This document shows, piece by piece, positions 8,824-17,227 of a DNA stretch of 64,000 nucleotides (within the stretch, counting starts at the first letter, position 1; each line of letters begins with the position of its first letter). The stretch is taken from assembly GCF_016918735.1 (NCBI RefSeq), contig NZ_JAFFPR010000019.1, forward strand, positions 62,001-126,000. Direction: 5' to 3'. The notes beneath the pieces are model-generated. The model was not told the DNA's origin. It saw only the letters and a list, made by a program, of their open reading frames with translations, and made no database searches. The position numbers and the translations under genes were made by a program. The DNA is from Leptospira abararensis. Its GTDB lineage: Bacteria; Spirochaetota; Leptospiria; Leptospirales; Leptospiraceae.

Positions 8824-10587
8824 ATGAAACTAGTTCGTTTTTTAATTTCACGCGAAGGGTTCATATCCGTTTTTTGTTATACAATTACTGCTGTTTTTTC
8901 CTTCCTTTCCTTTGCCCCTTTAAGTTTGCCCTTTTTTGTTTGGCTGGCTCCTTTCGGGCTTTTTATCATCGAAAAACGAAACAGGGGTGAGTGGAAAAAG
9001 CTCATCTATCATGGGTTTGGTTTTTCCATTTTATTTTATTTAGTATCTTTCCATTGGGTTTACCATATGACCACCGTGTTTGGTGGTTTTGATTGGTATT
9101 TGGCGGTGCCGATTTTTATTGGTTCGGCTATCCTTTTGAATTTTAAATTCCCTGTTTACCTTTTGGTATTTTCTTTTTTAGCCAAGCGAGTGGGGCGATT
9201 TTTCCCTCTCATAGCTTCGGTTTCCATTTTATTTTCTGAATTTTTGACTCCTCAAGTTTTCCCATGGTATTTTGGCAATGTTGTAGCCGAAAATCAAATT
9301 TTGGCACAAAACGCAGAATATGCGAGTGCATACGGATTGTCCGCATTTTTGTTTTTTGTTTCGTATTATTTGTTCTATATGAGAAAACCAAAATTGTTTT
9401 TCCGATTGATTTTTAGTTTTCTCGGTAAACACAAAGCCCTGCAAAAGAAATTTGTTTTTGGTGGACTTGGTTTTTTTTTGGTTCTCGTTTTGTTTTTTGG
9501 GAACGGTTATTATTTATTTCAAAAGTGGTCGGCTGTAAAACCCATTGCGGAACGAGATGTCCTCGTTATACAACCTAATGCACCACTAGAATTTCGCGAC
9601 GGTCGTAATCCCGCAGAAGAGATTCGTAACCTTATGACTCGCATAGATACCATGACAGAGATGGAACTCAAAAAAAGCCCTGTTGATCTGATTGTATTAC
9701 CTGAGTCCGGAGTTCCCTTTTTTACTACCCATGATACGGAAGTCACTCGCTACAGTCGTATCTATTGGCACCAGTTTGAATCCCTTATGGCCATCCTTAG
9801 CCTTCGTCACGGAACCAATGTTTTTTATAATGAACTAGATGCCGATTTGGTTTCATCGGCAATGCCTGACCACATTTCTAGAAAGGATGTTCGAATGTAC
9901 AATTCGTCCGTTCTCATGAGTCCAAATGGGGAAAGAACGAAAAGTTATCAAAAAGTTTTTTTACTCATCTTTGGAGAATACATGCCATTTGAATGGATGT
10001 ATGCTTTGTCTGGACAAACGGGACAATTTGCTCCGGGAACTAGTCTCGATCTGATCCCTTATTATGAATCACGAAAAAATCCATCCTCCCAAACAAAAGA
10101 CTTACATTGGGAAGATACCATGACTATGGGACCTGCCGGTGTTCGCGAATTTTATTCCAAAGATAAAGTAGAAGAAAAACAATTGGGTAGTTTTTTACCT
10201 TTGATTTGTTATGAAGTGATCATTTCTGAATTTGTTAGAAAGTTCCAAGGTGACCCTGATTTTATTGTGAATGTTACCAATGACAAATGGTATGGAAACT
10301 CGGTGGAATCCTACCAACACCATACTTTGGGACGACTCCGGGCAATCGAGTTCCGTAAATGGATTGTTAGGTCCACTAATTCCGGCACATCTGTGTTTAC
10401 GGACCATTTAGGGCGAAACATTGATAATGACTTTACTCCGATTGAAACAACTGCTGTGATTCGAAAGAAAGTGCAGGTGATACCTGGTGAAATGACTTTT
10501 TATAGATTGTATGGAAATCTACTTTCCTATTTGTATATGGGAATTGTTGGTTTAGTGTTCTTATTTTATGCAAAAAGGAATTCTTAA
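8824..10587 (+). CDS. lnt: Apolipoprotein N-acyltransferase
   Basis: 587 residues, longer than the usual 500 or so. The N-terminal 230 residues hold the membrane helices and the rest is the periplasmic nitrilase-like domain. The catalytic triad is visible: E294 in VLPESGVPFF, K377 in SYQKVFLLIFGEYMPF, C462 in PLICYEVI. Lnt adds the third acyl chain to the N-terminal cysteine of lipoproteins, which fits the many lipoproteins in this window. A final membrane helix (about 560-580) closes the protein. The 3' end overlaps the next gene by 20 bases, so the two are probably translated together. Confidence 0.93.
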   Translation: MKLVRFLISREGFISVFCYTITAVFSFLSFAPLSLPFFVWLAPFGLFIIEKRNRGEWKKLIYHGFGFSILFYLVSFHWVYHMTTVFGGFDWYLAVPIFIGSAILLNFKFPVYLLVFSFLAKRVGRFFPLIASVSILFSEFLTPQVFPWYFGNVVAENQILAQNAEYASAYGLSAFLFFVSYYLFYMRKPKLFFRLIFSFLGKHKALQKKFVFGGLGFFLVLVLFFGNGYYLFQKWSAVKPIAERDVLVIQPNAPLEFRDGRNPAEEIRNLMTRIDTMTEMELKKSPVDLIVLPESGVPFFTTHDTEVTRYSRIYWHQFESLMAILSLRHGTNVFYNELDADLVSSAMPDHISRKDVRMYNSSVLMSPNGERTKSYQKVFLLIFGEYMPFEWMYALSGQTGQFAPGTSLDLIPYYESRKNPSSQTKDLHWEDTMTMGPAGVREFYSKDKVEEKQLGSFLPLICYEVIISEFVRKFQGDPDFIVNVTNDKWYGNSVESYQHHTLGRLRAIEFRKWIVRSTNSGTSVFTDHLGRNIDNDFTPIETTAVIRKKVQVIPGEMTFYRLYGNLLSYLYMGIVGLVFLFYAKRNS

Positions 10588-12100
10588 TTTTCTATTTGAA
10601 AATAGATTTTATTTTGCATTTTATATTTCTGTAGTTATCCACATAACGTTAGTTATATATTCTTTTAATCATTCCGACTCTCCCTATCAAAAAACTCTTT
10701 GTGGCCCTCCTTGGATTTATGCAACGGAGGAGGAGGAAGTCTCTTTCCAGATGAGTTTCGGTAAGCTAGGTGGTGAGTCCGGAAATGCGGAATCTTCTAA
10801 TGATCCTGGCGATGGCGAAGAAGGGGAAGAGGGTGACGGAGGTGGTTTCTCCAAAGGAAAATATAAGGGAAGTCAATGGGAAGAACTGGTAAAAGATTTA
10901 GAAGGTACCTCTTCTTTACGCAAACAATTTAAAAATGATTATGACCAAATCAACGAAAACTCAGGAGTTGCGAATTCCTATATCAAACGGAATCGTGATT
11001 TTGAGGATATCATTGTAAAAGATGTACTACCCACAGTAAAAGGAATCCGAGACCCTTTCCGCGTAGATATAGAAACAGCCGAGGACAATTTATTTGTTCA
11101 TAAAGAAAGAAATCGTATCATAGAAGAGTTCCGAAAAGGAGATGAATCATCTCCTCCAATTACCATGCGGATCTCGAAAGAGGGAGAGGCAGAACCAAAA
11201 ACACCTCTCTCTATGCCTAAAGAAGATCGGAGTAAATACTTAGATCGAACTCTCAAACAGAAAAAAGAAAAGCAGTTGGATGAATTCATTTCTCGGTTTA
11301 TGGGTTATGATCCAGACAAAGGAGATCTCAGTTTATTTGTTCGCGATTTGTATTATGAAAACTTACAAAGGTTAGCTTATCCATTTAGTGGAGATCCCAG
11401 TTATTTTGCCATTGATTACTTTCAAGAAAACCTAAACAAAGAAGATTTTCTTAGACAAATGATGGCAGCTCTCTCTGAAAATTTGGGAACGAACACTGGT
11501 ACAGAGATTCTTTTTACTATCGAAAATATTTATGAAATCCAAGCAAGAGCTCTCGAACAATACTTTCAGGCAAAAGAATATTTGAAGTTAGCTACGCCAG
11601 AACAAAAACAAACTTTAAGATATGAAACTTTACGACGAGTGGATGCAAAGTACCGAAAACTTTTGCGAGATAAAAAACTATTCACTGTCAAGGATGTTGA
11701 GGAAGCTTATTCCAAAAAACGAATTGATATTATCGAAACTTTGATTTCGAAAACACCAAAAGGGTATCGAATCAAAGATGGTTATTTTGACAAAGGTCGA
11801 ATCCTTTGGGAAGCCGGAATGGCTAGAAAGGATTCCAAACTTCTAACTGAGGCAATCACAAATTGGAATCGAATTTCAAATCTTCCAGCTAATGGCGATT
11901 TTTTAAATGAAAAGGCATATGAGACCATCCAGTTGTTGCTACGAGATCTTGGAAATGTATCGGATGTTAGTAGGTTATCCTCTGGATCCAAAGACCAAAT
12001 CGAATTTATCTTACGAACTAGACTCAGTGAAACAATGAATAAGAAAAAAGAAAGGGAGGATAAATTGCTTTGGCCTAAATCCAAATTGCCAACGAGATAA
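10568..12100 (+). CDS. Unknown single-pass membrane protein overlapping lnt
   Basis: 510 residues; I do not recognise the family. One membrane helix (about 14-33, YFAFYISVVIHITLVIYSF) near the N-terminus is followed by a Gly/Glu-rich stretch (about 72-100, GDGEEGEEGDGGG). The remaining 400 residues are charged and mostly helical, with no secretion signal other than the anchor. The layout (anchor, flexible linker, large soluble part) resembles envelope-spanning proteins such as TonB-like transducers, but no TonB C-terminal domain is visible. The start lies inside lnt with a 20-base overlap, which implies coupling and perhaps a role in envelope or lipoprotein handling. That link is inference. 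Confidence 0.7.
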   Translation: MQKGILNFLFENRFYFAFYISVVIHITLVIYSFNHSDSPYQKTLCGPPWIYATEEEEVSFQMSFGKLGGESGNAESSNDPGDGEEGEEGDGGGFSKGKYKGSQWEELVKDLEGTSSLRKQFKNDYDQINENSGVANSYIKRNRDFEDIIVKDVLPTVKGIRDPFRVDIETAEDNLFVHKERNRIIEEFRKGDESSPPITMRISKEGEAEPKTPLSMPKEDRSKYLDRTLKQKKEKQLDEFISRFMGYDPDKGDLSLFVRDLYYENLQRLAYPFSGDPSYFAIDYFQENLNKEDFLRQMMAALSENLGTNTGTEILFTIENIYEIQARALEQYFQAKEYLKLATPEQKQTLRYETLRRVDAKYRKLLRDKKLFTVKDVEEAYSKKRIDIIETLISKTPKGYRIKDGYFDKGRILWEAGMARKDSKLLTEAITNWNRISNLPANGDFLNEKAYETIQLLLRDLGNVSDVSRLSSGSKDQIEFILRTRLSETMNKKKEREDKLLWPKSKLPTR

Positions 12101-12104
12101 AGAA

Positions 12105-12131
12105 AAAATCAAAAGAACTGACTTTTGTTTT
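12105..12131. terminator. Possible weak AT-rich terminator between convergent genes
   Basis: CAAAAG (12110-12115) and CTTTTG (12122-12127) can pair across a 6-base loop, extended by flanking A and T runs on either side. It lies between the stops of the genes at 10568 and 12164. The stem is short and AT-rich, so the call is weak. Confidence 0.3.
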
Positions 12132-12163
12132 AGGTAGAGATTTTTTTATTTAACTGTATTTTT

Positions 12164-12619
12164 TTAGATTTTTAAATTTTCGAGACCGTTCTCATGAAAC
12201 TCTTGGGCCCACTTGTCATGGAAGGGAGTTTCTTTTTCGATTCGTTCTTCGATTGCCATTTGAGAGATAGCAGTTTCTCCGTAGTGGCGTAAAAAATCTC
12301 TGTGGGCCAGTCTTTCTATGAGTGCTTGCCAGAACACTTCGTCTTCATAGTCTTCTAAAATATCAACAAGACCACTCTCTTCCTCGAATTCCCTGGTTAA
12401 ATATGGTTCTCCATTGTTTTGATCAATTTGGACAATATTCCCAAGACCTGCATGTTCTGCTTGGGAGAAGACATGGCGAACCACGTCAGCGAACCTAGAA
12501 TCCGTGTCAGGTTCATCCTCTGATCTGTCCTTGGCTTGTAAGGTGGAAATGACCCAATCTCCCATATACACTAACTTGAGCAGGGTTTCGTATTGTTCTA
12601 GGGACAGTTCCATTTCCAT
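12164..12619 (-). CDS. Conserved hypothetical acidic protein
   Basis: 151 residues, strongly acidic, with no signal peptide or membrane helix, so probably cytoplasmic. It opens with MELSLEQYETLLKLVYMGDW and is predicted to be mostly helical. There is no catalytic motif, metal site or known domain that I can name. A second in-frame ATG lies two codons in; either could be the start. It is followed on the same strand, after its upstream neighbour at 12697, by a gap of 77 bases, so co-transcription with the FlaA-like gene is possible but not shown. Confidence 0.7.
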   Translation of the reverse strand: MEMELSLEQYETLLKLVYMGDWVISTLQAKDRSEDEPDTDSRFADVVRHVFSQAEHAGLGNIVQIDQNNGEPYLTREFEEESGLVDILEDYEDEVFWQALIERLAHRDFLRHYGETAISQMAIEERIEKETPFHDKWAQEFHENGLENLKI

Positions 12620-12696
12620 TTAGGATCAGGTTCGGTCATGAGGTTGTGAAGAAAAGAGTTTTTTTGCACAAAGAATCGATGCAGAGGGTCGAAAAT

Positions 12697-13338
12697 TCAG
12701 TCTTCTAAAAGGATTTCTTTATTACGGAGTGGCCTATATTTATCTCGTACAATGGCAGTTATGTCATCAATGGCGATGAGAACCTCTTGGTTCGGATCAT
12801 TGTTTTCAAAGGGCAAATAAAAGAATCCGAGAATTCGTATAGAACTTTTTTGCAGAAAAACTCTATCATTTTGATCAAAATTTTTTGAAATCGAAACCGT
12901 AATGGATTTCCAGCCTCGATAATTGAGTGAGGTGAGATTCAGTTGTCTTACTTCTGCATCTTGTGATTCTATGATCAGTGTTAGGTTCCCGTTGGATTGT
13001 GATGAATAGATGGGAATGGTGATTTCTTTGATAAAGGCATTCACTTCTATGGGTTTGGGGAAGTATAAAGAAAATGGGAAATTGGCTTCTTTGGGGATTC
13101 GTAAGACCAGTGCTTGTTTGGACCCTGGAATGGGTGCTGTGAAATTTGAAGAAAGGCTGATTTCTGGAAGTTTTGTACCTTTTTCCAATTTAGTACGCAG
13201 ATTTTCCCGATTGTAGTTGGATAATTCAAAATTTTCGAGTAAAATCTCCCGCCAAATTCCAGTTTCAGCCTGGATTGGAACCATTCCTAAGCAAAAAAGA
13301 AAAAGTGTAAGTTTCCCTAAGTTTCGTAGTGCATTCAT
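12697..13338 (-). CDS. FlaA-like flagellar sheath family protein
   Basis: 213 residues with a clear signal peptide (about 1-24, ending PIQAE). The C-terminal half carries the FlaA family pattern: NLTSLNYRGWKSITVSISKN, then FLPF-like and EVLIAIDDITAIVRDKYRP. FlaA proteins coat the periplasmic flagellar filament of spirochaetes. At 213 residues it is shorter than the canonical FlaA (about 240-350), and no other flagellar gene is in the window, so this may be a divergent paralogue rather than a main sheath protein. It is divergent from the OmpL47-like gene, with 63 bases between their starts. The family call is from motif recognition only. Confidence 0.65.
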   Translation of the reverse strand: MNALRNLGKLTLFLFCLGMVPIQAETGIWREILLENFELSNYNRENLRTKLEKGTKLPEISLSSNFTAPIPGSKQALVLRIPKEANFPFSLYFPKPIEVNAFIKEITIPIYSSQSNGNLTLIIESQDAEVRQLNLTSLNYRGWKSITVSISKNFDQNDRVFLQKSSIRILGFFYLPFENNDPNQEVLIAIDDITAIVRDKYRPLRNKEILLED

Positions 13339-13339
13339 G

Positions 13340-13371
13340 TTGACAATAATTCCTTACAGAGGGGATATATA
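13340..13371 (+). promoter_or_regulatory. Possible promoter of the OmpL47-like gene
   Basis: A consensus -35 TTGACA lies at 13340-13345, and AT-rich GATATATA follows at 13364-13371. The best -10 match (GATATA, spacer 18) is poor and TATATA needs a 20-base spacer, so the assignment is weak. A strong AAGGAG lies at 13387-13392, before the ATG at 13402. Confidence 0.35.
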
Positions 13372-13401
13372 TGATTTATCTGTAACAAGGAGACTTATAC
13401 A

Positions 13402-14481
13402 ATGCAGGCGCACAAATACCTTTTGGCCATACTGACAATATCTTTCGCAGGCCAAATCACAGCACAAGTTGCTGCACCAAAAGCCACTACTTCCACAAAA
13501 GACCAGGCAGTCAAAAAAACAGAATCCACCTCTACTCAAGCCAAAGACGGTGTTAACAAAGCTGAGACAACTGTAAAAGACATTTTGGGTGACAAAAAAG
13601 AATCTGGAGTTGCTACTTCCGATCCATCTGCTCTTTTTATTACTAGCAAAACTTCTTTTTCATTAGATGCAAAAGATGAGTCTTCCACAATCGATTTTAT
13701 TGAGTGGAAACCTAAAAACGGAGAATACAGAAAGTACACACAACCGATTCGTATTTCCGAAGAAGGACTTACTGAGGTTTATTATCGTTCTGTTGACAAA
13801 GTAGGAAATGCAGAAACACCAAAGATCCTTGTTCTTCATGTTGATAATACTGCTCCTCACGTGAGCCTAGTTCCTCAAGAACAGTTTTTTGTATTGGATG
13901 GAGTTCCATTTGCTTCCAAAAACAATACATATACAATTGTTGCTGAAGACCAACAAACAGGTGTTGAAAAAGTATCTTTCAGCATCAACCAAGAGGCAGC
14001 GAAAGTTTATGCAGATCCAATTAAATTGGAAAATGGTGGAGCAAACGTAGTTAAGTATTCCGCTACTGATAAATCTGGAAATTCTTCTCCTGAATCTTCT
14101 ATCATCATTACTGTTGATGATGTAAAACCTTCTATTGAAATCGTTCCTTCTTTTCCTTTAGTGGACATTAATGGAAAAAACTTTCAAAGAAAAGGGAATG
14201 TATTCTACGTAAATGCAACTGATAAAGAATCAGGTATCAAAAAAGTTCTCGTTAAAATTGACGAAGAAGAATATAAACCTTATGTTGAAGCAATTGCCAT
14301 TGAAACACAAGGTGACCATGTCATCAAAGCGATGGCAGTTGATAATGTTGGGAACCAATCTGATGTTGTGGAAGTAAAACTTTCTGTGGATTTGACTCCT
14401 CCAACTTCTACAATCCAAAAATCAGCAGAAGCACCAAAGGTAGAAACACCCGCTCCAGCAGCTACAACACCTTCTAAGTAG
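13402..14481 (+). CDS. OmpL47-type surface protein with Ig-like repeats
   Basis: 359 residues. A signal peptide (about 1-21, ending ITAQ) is followed by a low-complexity Thr/Lys linker. Then come three tandem Ig-like/OmpL47 repeats of about 85-90 residues, each with the pattern YRSVDKVGN / YSATDKSGN / AVDNVGN before a VDxTxP-type strand. A Pro/Ala tail ends the protein. OmpL47 in pathogenic Leptospira is a surface-exposed protein reported to bind host matrix; a saprophyte homologue may only be a structural or adhesive surface protein. AAGGAG lies 9 bases before the ATG. A strong terminator follows. Confidence 0.82.
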   Translation: MQAHKYLLAILTISFAGQITAQVAAPKATTSTKDQAVKKTESTSTQAKDGVNKAETTVKDILGDKKESGVATSDPSALFITSKTSFSLDAKDESSTIDFIEWKPKNGEYRKYTQPIRISEEGLTEVYYRSVDKVGNAETPKILVLHVDNTAPHVSLVPQEQFFVLDGVPFASKNNTYTIVAEDQQTGVEKVSFSINQEAAKVYADPIKLENGGANVVKYSATDKSGNSSPESSIIITVDDVKPSIEIVPSFPLVDINGKNFQRKGNVFYVNATDKESGIKKVLVKIDEEEYKPYVEAIAIETQGDHVIKAMAVDNVGNQSDVVEVKLSVDLTPPTSTIQKSAEAPKVETPAPAATTPSK

Positions 14482-14520
14482 TTTTTTCACAAAAAACTGG
14501 AACCGCAAGGTTACAAAAAA

Positions 14521-14554
14521 GAACCCCTTTCTATATGAGAGGGGTTTCTTTTTT
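14521..14554 (+). terminator. Rho-independent terminator overlapping the comF start
   Basis: GAACCCCTTTC (14521-14531) pairs with GAGAGGGGTTTC (14537-14548, one bulged base) and is followed by a T run. It lies 39 bases after the OmpL47-like stop. The ATG of comF (14535) is in the loop and 3' arm of this hairpin. Confidence 0.75.
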
Positions 14555-15212
14555 ATCCTTTGTTTTCCCTAAGTTCTGTGTAGCTTGCGGAACCTATGAT
14601 CGTTTTTCAGAAACGATGGCCGTTTGTAAACCTTGCACAAAGTTACATTACCTTCCACAAAAACAAAACATCCGAAAAAATCAGATAGTTCCTCCTCTCG
14701 ATCGGTTTGTTTTTTATGACCAAGCTCTTTATTTGCAAAGGCGGGGTAGTTTTGAAAAAACTCTCTTCCAATCTTTGAAATTTGAAAATGAGAGACATCT
14801 GGCAAAGTATTTTTGTTTGGGACAAAGGTGTCTCGCAGAATCCTTAAAAGGGGATCCACCAAACCTAGCAGTCCTTGTTCCTTCCTCGCCTAAGTCGGGA
14901 CCAAGGCCTTACCATGCTTCTTATGCCCTCCTCAGAAAATGGAAAAAACTCTGGAAAATCAGGGAAGATACTAGTTTACGTAAGGTTTCAGCGGACAAAC
15001 AGTCTTCACAAGGGTATGAGAGTCGTTTTTTTCATGCAAAAAAGGCGGTCCAATTCATAAAAAGTGATAGAATCATGGAAGGACTTCATGTTCTAATTGT
15101 AGATGATATATTCACGACGGGTGCCACTGTAAATGAAATCGCTAGACTGTACAAACAGGCTGGTGTTCGGAAAGTGACTTGCGTCGTTTTACTGTTAAGC
15201 GGGGGTGATTGA
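14535..15212 (+). CDS. ComF-family phosphoribosyltransferase-like protein
   Basis: 225 residues. The N-terminal zinc finger CVACG...CKPC (about 15-37) and the C-terminal PRPP-binding motif LIVDDIFTTGATVNEIA (about 185-205) are both intact, the classic ComF layout. In naturally competent bacteria ComF acts in DNA uptake, but in most genomes its role is undefined. The start is odd: the ATG lies inside the terminator hairpin of the upstream gene, and no Shine-Dalgarno motif is evident. A later start would damage the zinc finger. It overlaps the STAS gene region and is probably followed by it in one operon with rdgB. Confidence 0.83.
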   Translation: MRGVSFLSFVFPKFCVACGTYDRFSETMAVCKPCTKLHYLPQKQNIRKNQIVPPLDRFVFYDQALYLQRRGSFEKTLFQSLKFENERHLAKYFCLGQRCLAESLKGDPPNLAVLVPSSPKSGPRPYHASYALLRKWKKLWKIREDTSLRKVSADKQSSQGYESRFFHAKKAVQFIKSDRIMEGLHVLIVDDIFTTGATVNEIARLYKQAGVRKVTCVVLLLSGGD

Positions 15213-15217
15213 ATCGA

Positions 15218-15568
15218 ATGGATGTTCAAGTCAAGGATGACATAAGGATTATTAAGTTTTCTGGGGCCATCCTCAAGGTTGATTCTGATGAGATTGAAAA
15301 AGAACTTTCAAAACTCACGCAAAGCTCTGTTAAAAAAATTATTCTGGATCTAACAAAGGTTCATCATATATGCTCCACTGCACTTGGGATTTTTGTTGCC
15401 ACCAAGCGTAAGTTAAAGCCGATGAATGGTGATATTAAAGTGATTGTTGTGGATGAAGATTTGATCCAATTGTTTGAGATTACTATGCTCGACAAGGTAT
15501 TCGAAATTTTCCCTGATTTATCTGCAGCCATGGAAGGATTCCAGCTCGACGAGGAAGATTCCCACTGA
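15218..15568 (+). CDS. STAS-domain anti-sigma factor antagonist
   Basis: 116 residues from ATG 15218 (a TTG at 15209 would overlap the comF stop and add three residues). The ribosome binding site CGGGGGTGAT lies 8 bases before the ATG. The fold is a bare STAS domain (VKKIILDLTKVHHICSTALG). The Ser in ICSTALG occupies the place phosphorylated in SpoIIAA/RsbV proteins. Such proteins release a sigma factor by binding its anti-sigma kinase when dephosphorylated by a PP2C phosphatase. No anti-sigma kinase is next door; SpoIIE-type phosphatases elsewhere in the window could be partners, which is inference. Confidence 0.85.
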   Translation: MDVQVKDDIRIIKFSGAILKVDSDEIEKELSKLTQSSVKKIILDLTKVHHICSTALGIFVATKRKLKPMNGDIKVIVVDEDLIQLFEITMLDKVFEIFPDLSAAMEGFQLDEEDSH

Positions 15569-16161
15569 CAAAGAAAACTTTAGCATTTGCTTCCGGGAGT
15601 GCACACAAATGGAAGGAAATGCAGATGTTACTTGCTCCCTATGGTTATGAAGTTGTCCTTCCTAAAGATTTAGGAATTTCTTTCTCACCGGAAGAAACGG
15701 AAGTCTCATTTACTGGAAATTCCTTTATTAAATCAAAAGAACTCTATCGACTAACGGGGATTCCCTCTTTCGCAGATGATTCTGGAATTTCCGTTCCAGC
15801 ACTCGGAGGGGAACCGGGAGTATATTCTGCTCGTTTCGGCGGCCCGGGACTTAGTGATAAAGAACGTGCTAACTTCCTTTTGGAAAAGTTGGGTTCTAGT
15901 AAGGATCGTAGTGCTTATTTCAGTTGTGTTGTGAGTTATGTGGACAAAAACCAAGAAGTATCCTTTGAAGGAAAAGTCGACGGTCAAATTGCCGAAGACT
16001 ATGATGAAGAAGGAAAGTTTGGGTTTGGTTATGATCCTATTTTTATTTACCCTCCTTTTGGAAAACGGTTTTCTCAAATACCTGAATCAGAAAAAAATAC
16101 TGTATCCCACCGCAAAAAAGCAATGGAACTTTTTTTGGATTGGCTACAAAATCAAAAATAA
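15565..16161 (+). CDS. rdgB: RdgB/HAM1 non-canonical purine NTP pyrophosphatase, probable CTG start
   Basis: 199 residues from a CTG at 15565. The protein hydrolyses dITP and XTP to the monophosphates, keeping deaminated purines out of DNA. The N-terminal LAFASGSAHKWKEMQMLL matches the conserved substrate-binding start of the family (usually T/S-N-x-x-K-xx-E). It lies upstream of the first ATG (15619), so an ATG start would delete it. Other motifs: ADDSGISVPALGGEPGVYSA, FGFGYDPIF, SHRKKAM. No ATG, GTG or TTG precedes in frame before the STAS region; AGGAAG (15552-15557) lies 7 bases before the CTG, which overlaps the STAS stop as CTGA. Confidence 0.85.
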   Translation: MTKKTLAFASGSAHKWKEMQMLLAPYGYEVVLPKDLGISFSPEETEVSFTGNSFIKSKELYRLTGIPSFADDSGISVPALGGEPGVYSARFGGPGLSDKERANFLLEKLGSSKDRSAYFSCVVSYVDKNQEVSFEGKVDGQIAEDYDEEGKFGFGYDPIFIYPPFGKRFSQIPESEKNTVSHRKKAMELFLDWLQNQK

Positions 16162-16165
16162 CAAA

Positions 16166-16193
16166 GGTTAGATTTTTTATCTAACCAATTTTG
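16166..16193 (+). terminator. Probable terminator after rdgB
   Basis: GGTTAGAT (16166-16173) and ATCTAACC (16179-16186) form a perfect 8-bp stem with a T loop, followed by AATTTT. The stem is short of GC and the T tract is modest. It ends 8 bases before the next start. Confidence 0.5.
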
Positions 16194-16201
16194 TCACTGC
16201 T

Positions 16202-17227
16202 ATGAGATGCTTTTCCTATTTTCTATTTTTACTGATTTTGATACCAACAGTGGGATCAAAATTGCAGGCTCAAGTTTTATGTTTGGGTGGCGAGTGTTCC
16301 AATATTCCTTTAGATTATCAAATTCTAGGAAATTTTGCAGAACCAGTCTTTGATAAAATTTATACAAACGGTTTTCTCCGTTCCATGGGGGAAAACGCTG
16401 TTTTACAAAACTTGAATTCCAACCAGTCGGGTGGAACTAAGGTGGATCGGTATCGTTTGGGCCTTGGTTATACAGTATCTCAAGGCCAGGCCAAGGCCCG
16501 AGATTTTTATTATGAAAATTCCGAACTCAGGACTTTGCCAAAAAGCGGAGTTGCGGCATCACCTTCTTTCAGTTTTACGGCCAATTTGGGGGAGTGGATC
16601 AGTAATCCCTTGGCCAAACAATGGAATCTAACGACACATTTCTTTCCCTATGAGTTTGGGGAAGCTAATATCCCTTTTGTAAAGATTCGAAATACGGATG
16701 TGAATGGACGTGTCAACAATTTTGGTGCTGTCCTTCGTTACTTTCCTATTGATTCTGGATTTTCCTTTGGACTGGGAATTTTCCAAACCAATCAGGATAT
16801 CTACTTGAGTTCTTACGACAGAAGACCTACTCAATTTAGAATTGATGGTGATAAACGTCGTTGGATCGGTCAAAATGATTTGTTTTATCAATCGAGGATT
16901 ACCTCGGGTTCTATCGATTTGAAATACAACTATACCATTGGATTTTTATCTATTATACCGGGTTTAGGTTTTGTGTATAATCATGGTTATACGGCTATTC
17001 ATGCTAGTCGATTTGCCGCTATTTCCAGGATGGATAATCCAGATGACTTCAGTTCTGTTCCCAGTGCCATTGGGATTCGTCTCTCCACAAGGTATAATCA
17101 TAGATCAGGCTTTGGTTATGGGAGTTTGGGATTTCAGATAGGCATGGGAAATTTTATTCTAACGACAGAGTTAATGGCAGGGAAGGATATCCAATCGATC
17201 AACCTTTCCCTGCAAAAACAATTTTAA
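16202..17227 (+). CDS. Probable outer-membrane beta-barrel protein
   Basis: 341 residues. A signal peptide (about 1-24, ending LQAQ) is followed by a region with one CLGGEC pair and then many alternating polar/aromatic strands (YRLGLGYTVS, SGSIDLKYNYTIGF, GYGSLGFQIGMG). It ends in phenylalanine (LQKQF), the usual last residue of an outer-membrane barrel. I do not recognise a named family. Its stop overlaps the stop of the convergent ABC-F gene by 4 bases. Confidence is moderate for the localisation, low for function. Confidence 0.6.
   Translation: MRCFSYFLFLLILIPTVGSKLQAQVLCLGGECSNIPLDYQILGNFAEPVFDKIYTNGFLRSMGENAVLQNLNSNQSGGTKVDRYRLGLGYTVSQGQAKARDFYYENSELRTLPKSGVAASPSFSFTANLGEWISNPLAKQWNLTTHFFPYEFGEANIPFVKIRNTDVNGRVNNFGAVLRYFPIDSGFSFGLGIFQTNQDIYLSSYDRRPTQFRIDGDKRRWIGQNDLFYQSRITSGSIDLKYNYTIGFLSIIPGLGFVYNHGYTAIHASRFAAISRMDNPDDFSSVPSAIGIRLSTRYNHRSGFGYGSLGFQIGMGNFILTTELMAGKDIQSINLSLQKQF

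Noticed and set aside
10568..12100. TonB-like energy transducer for the unknown protein after lnt
   Set aside because: The N-terminal anchor fits, but there is no Pro-rich spacer or TonB C-terminal domain.
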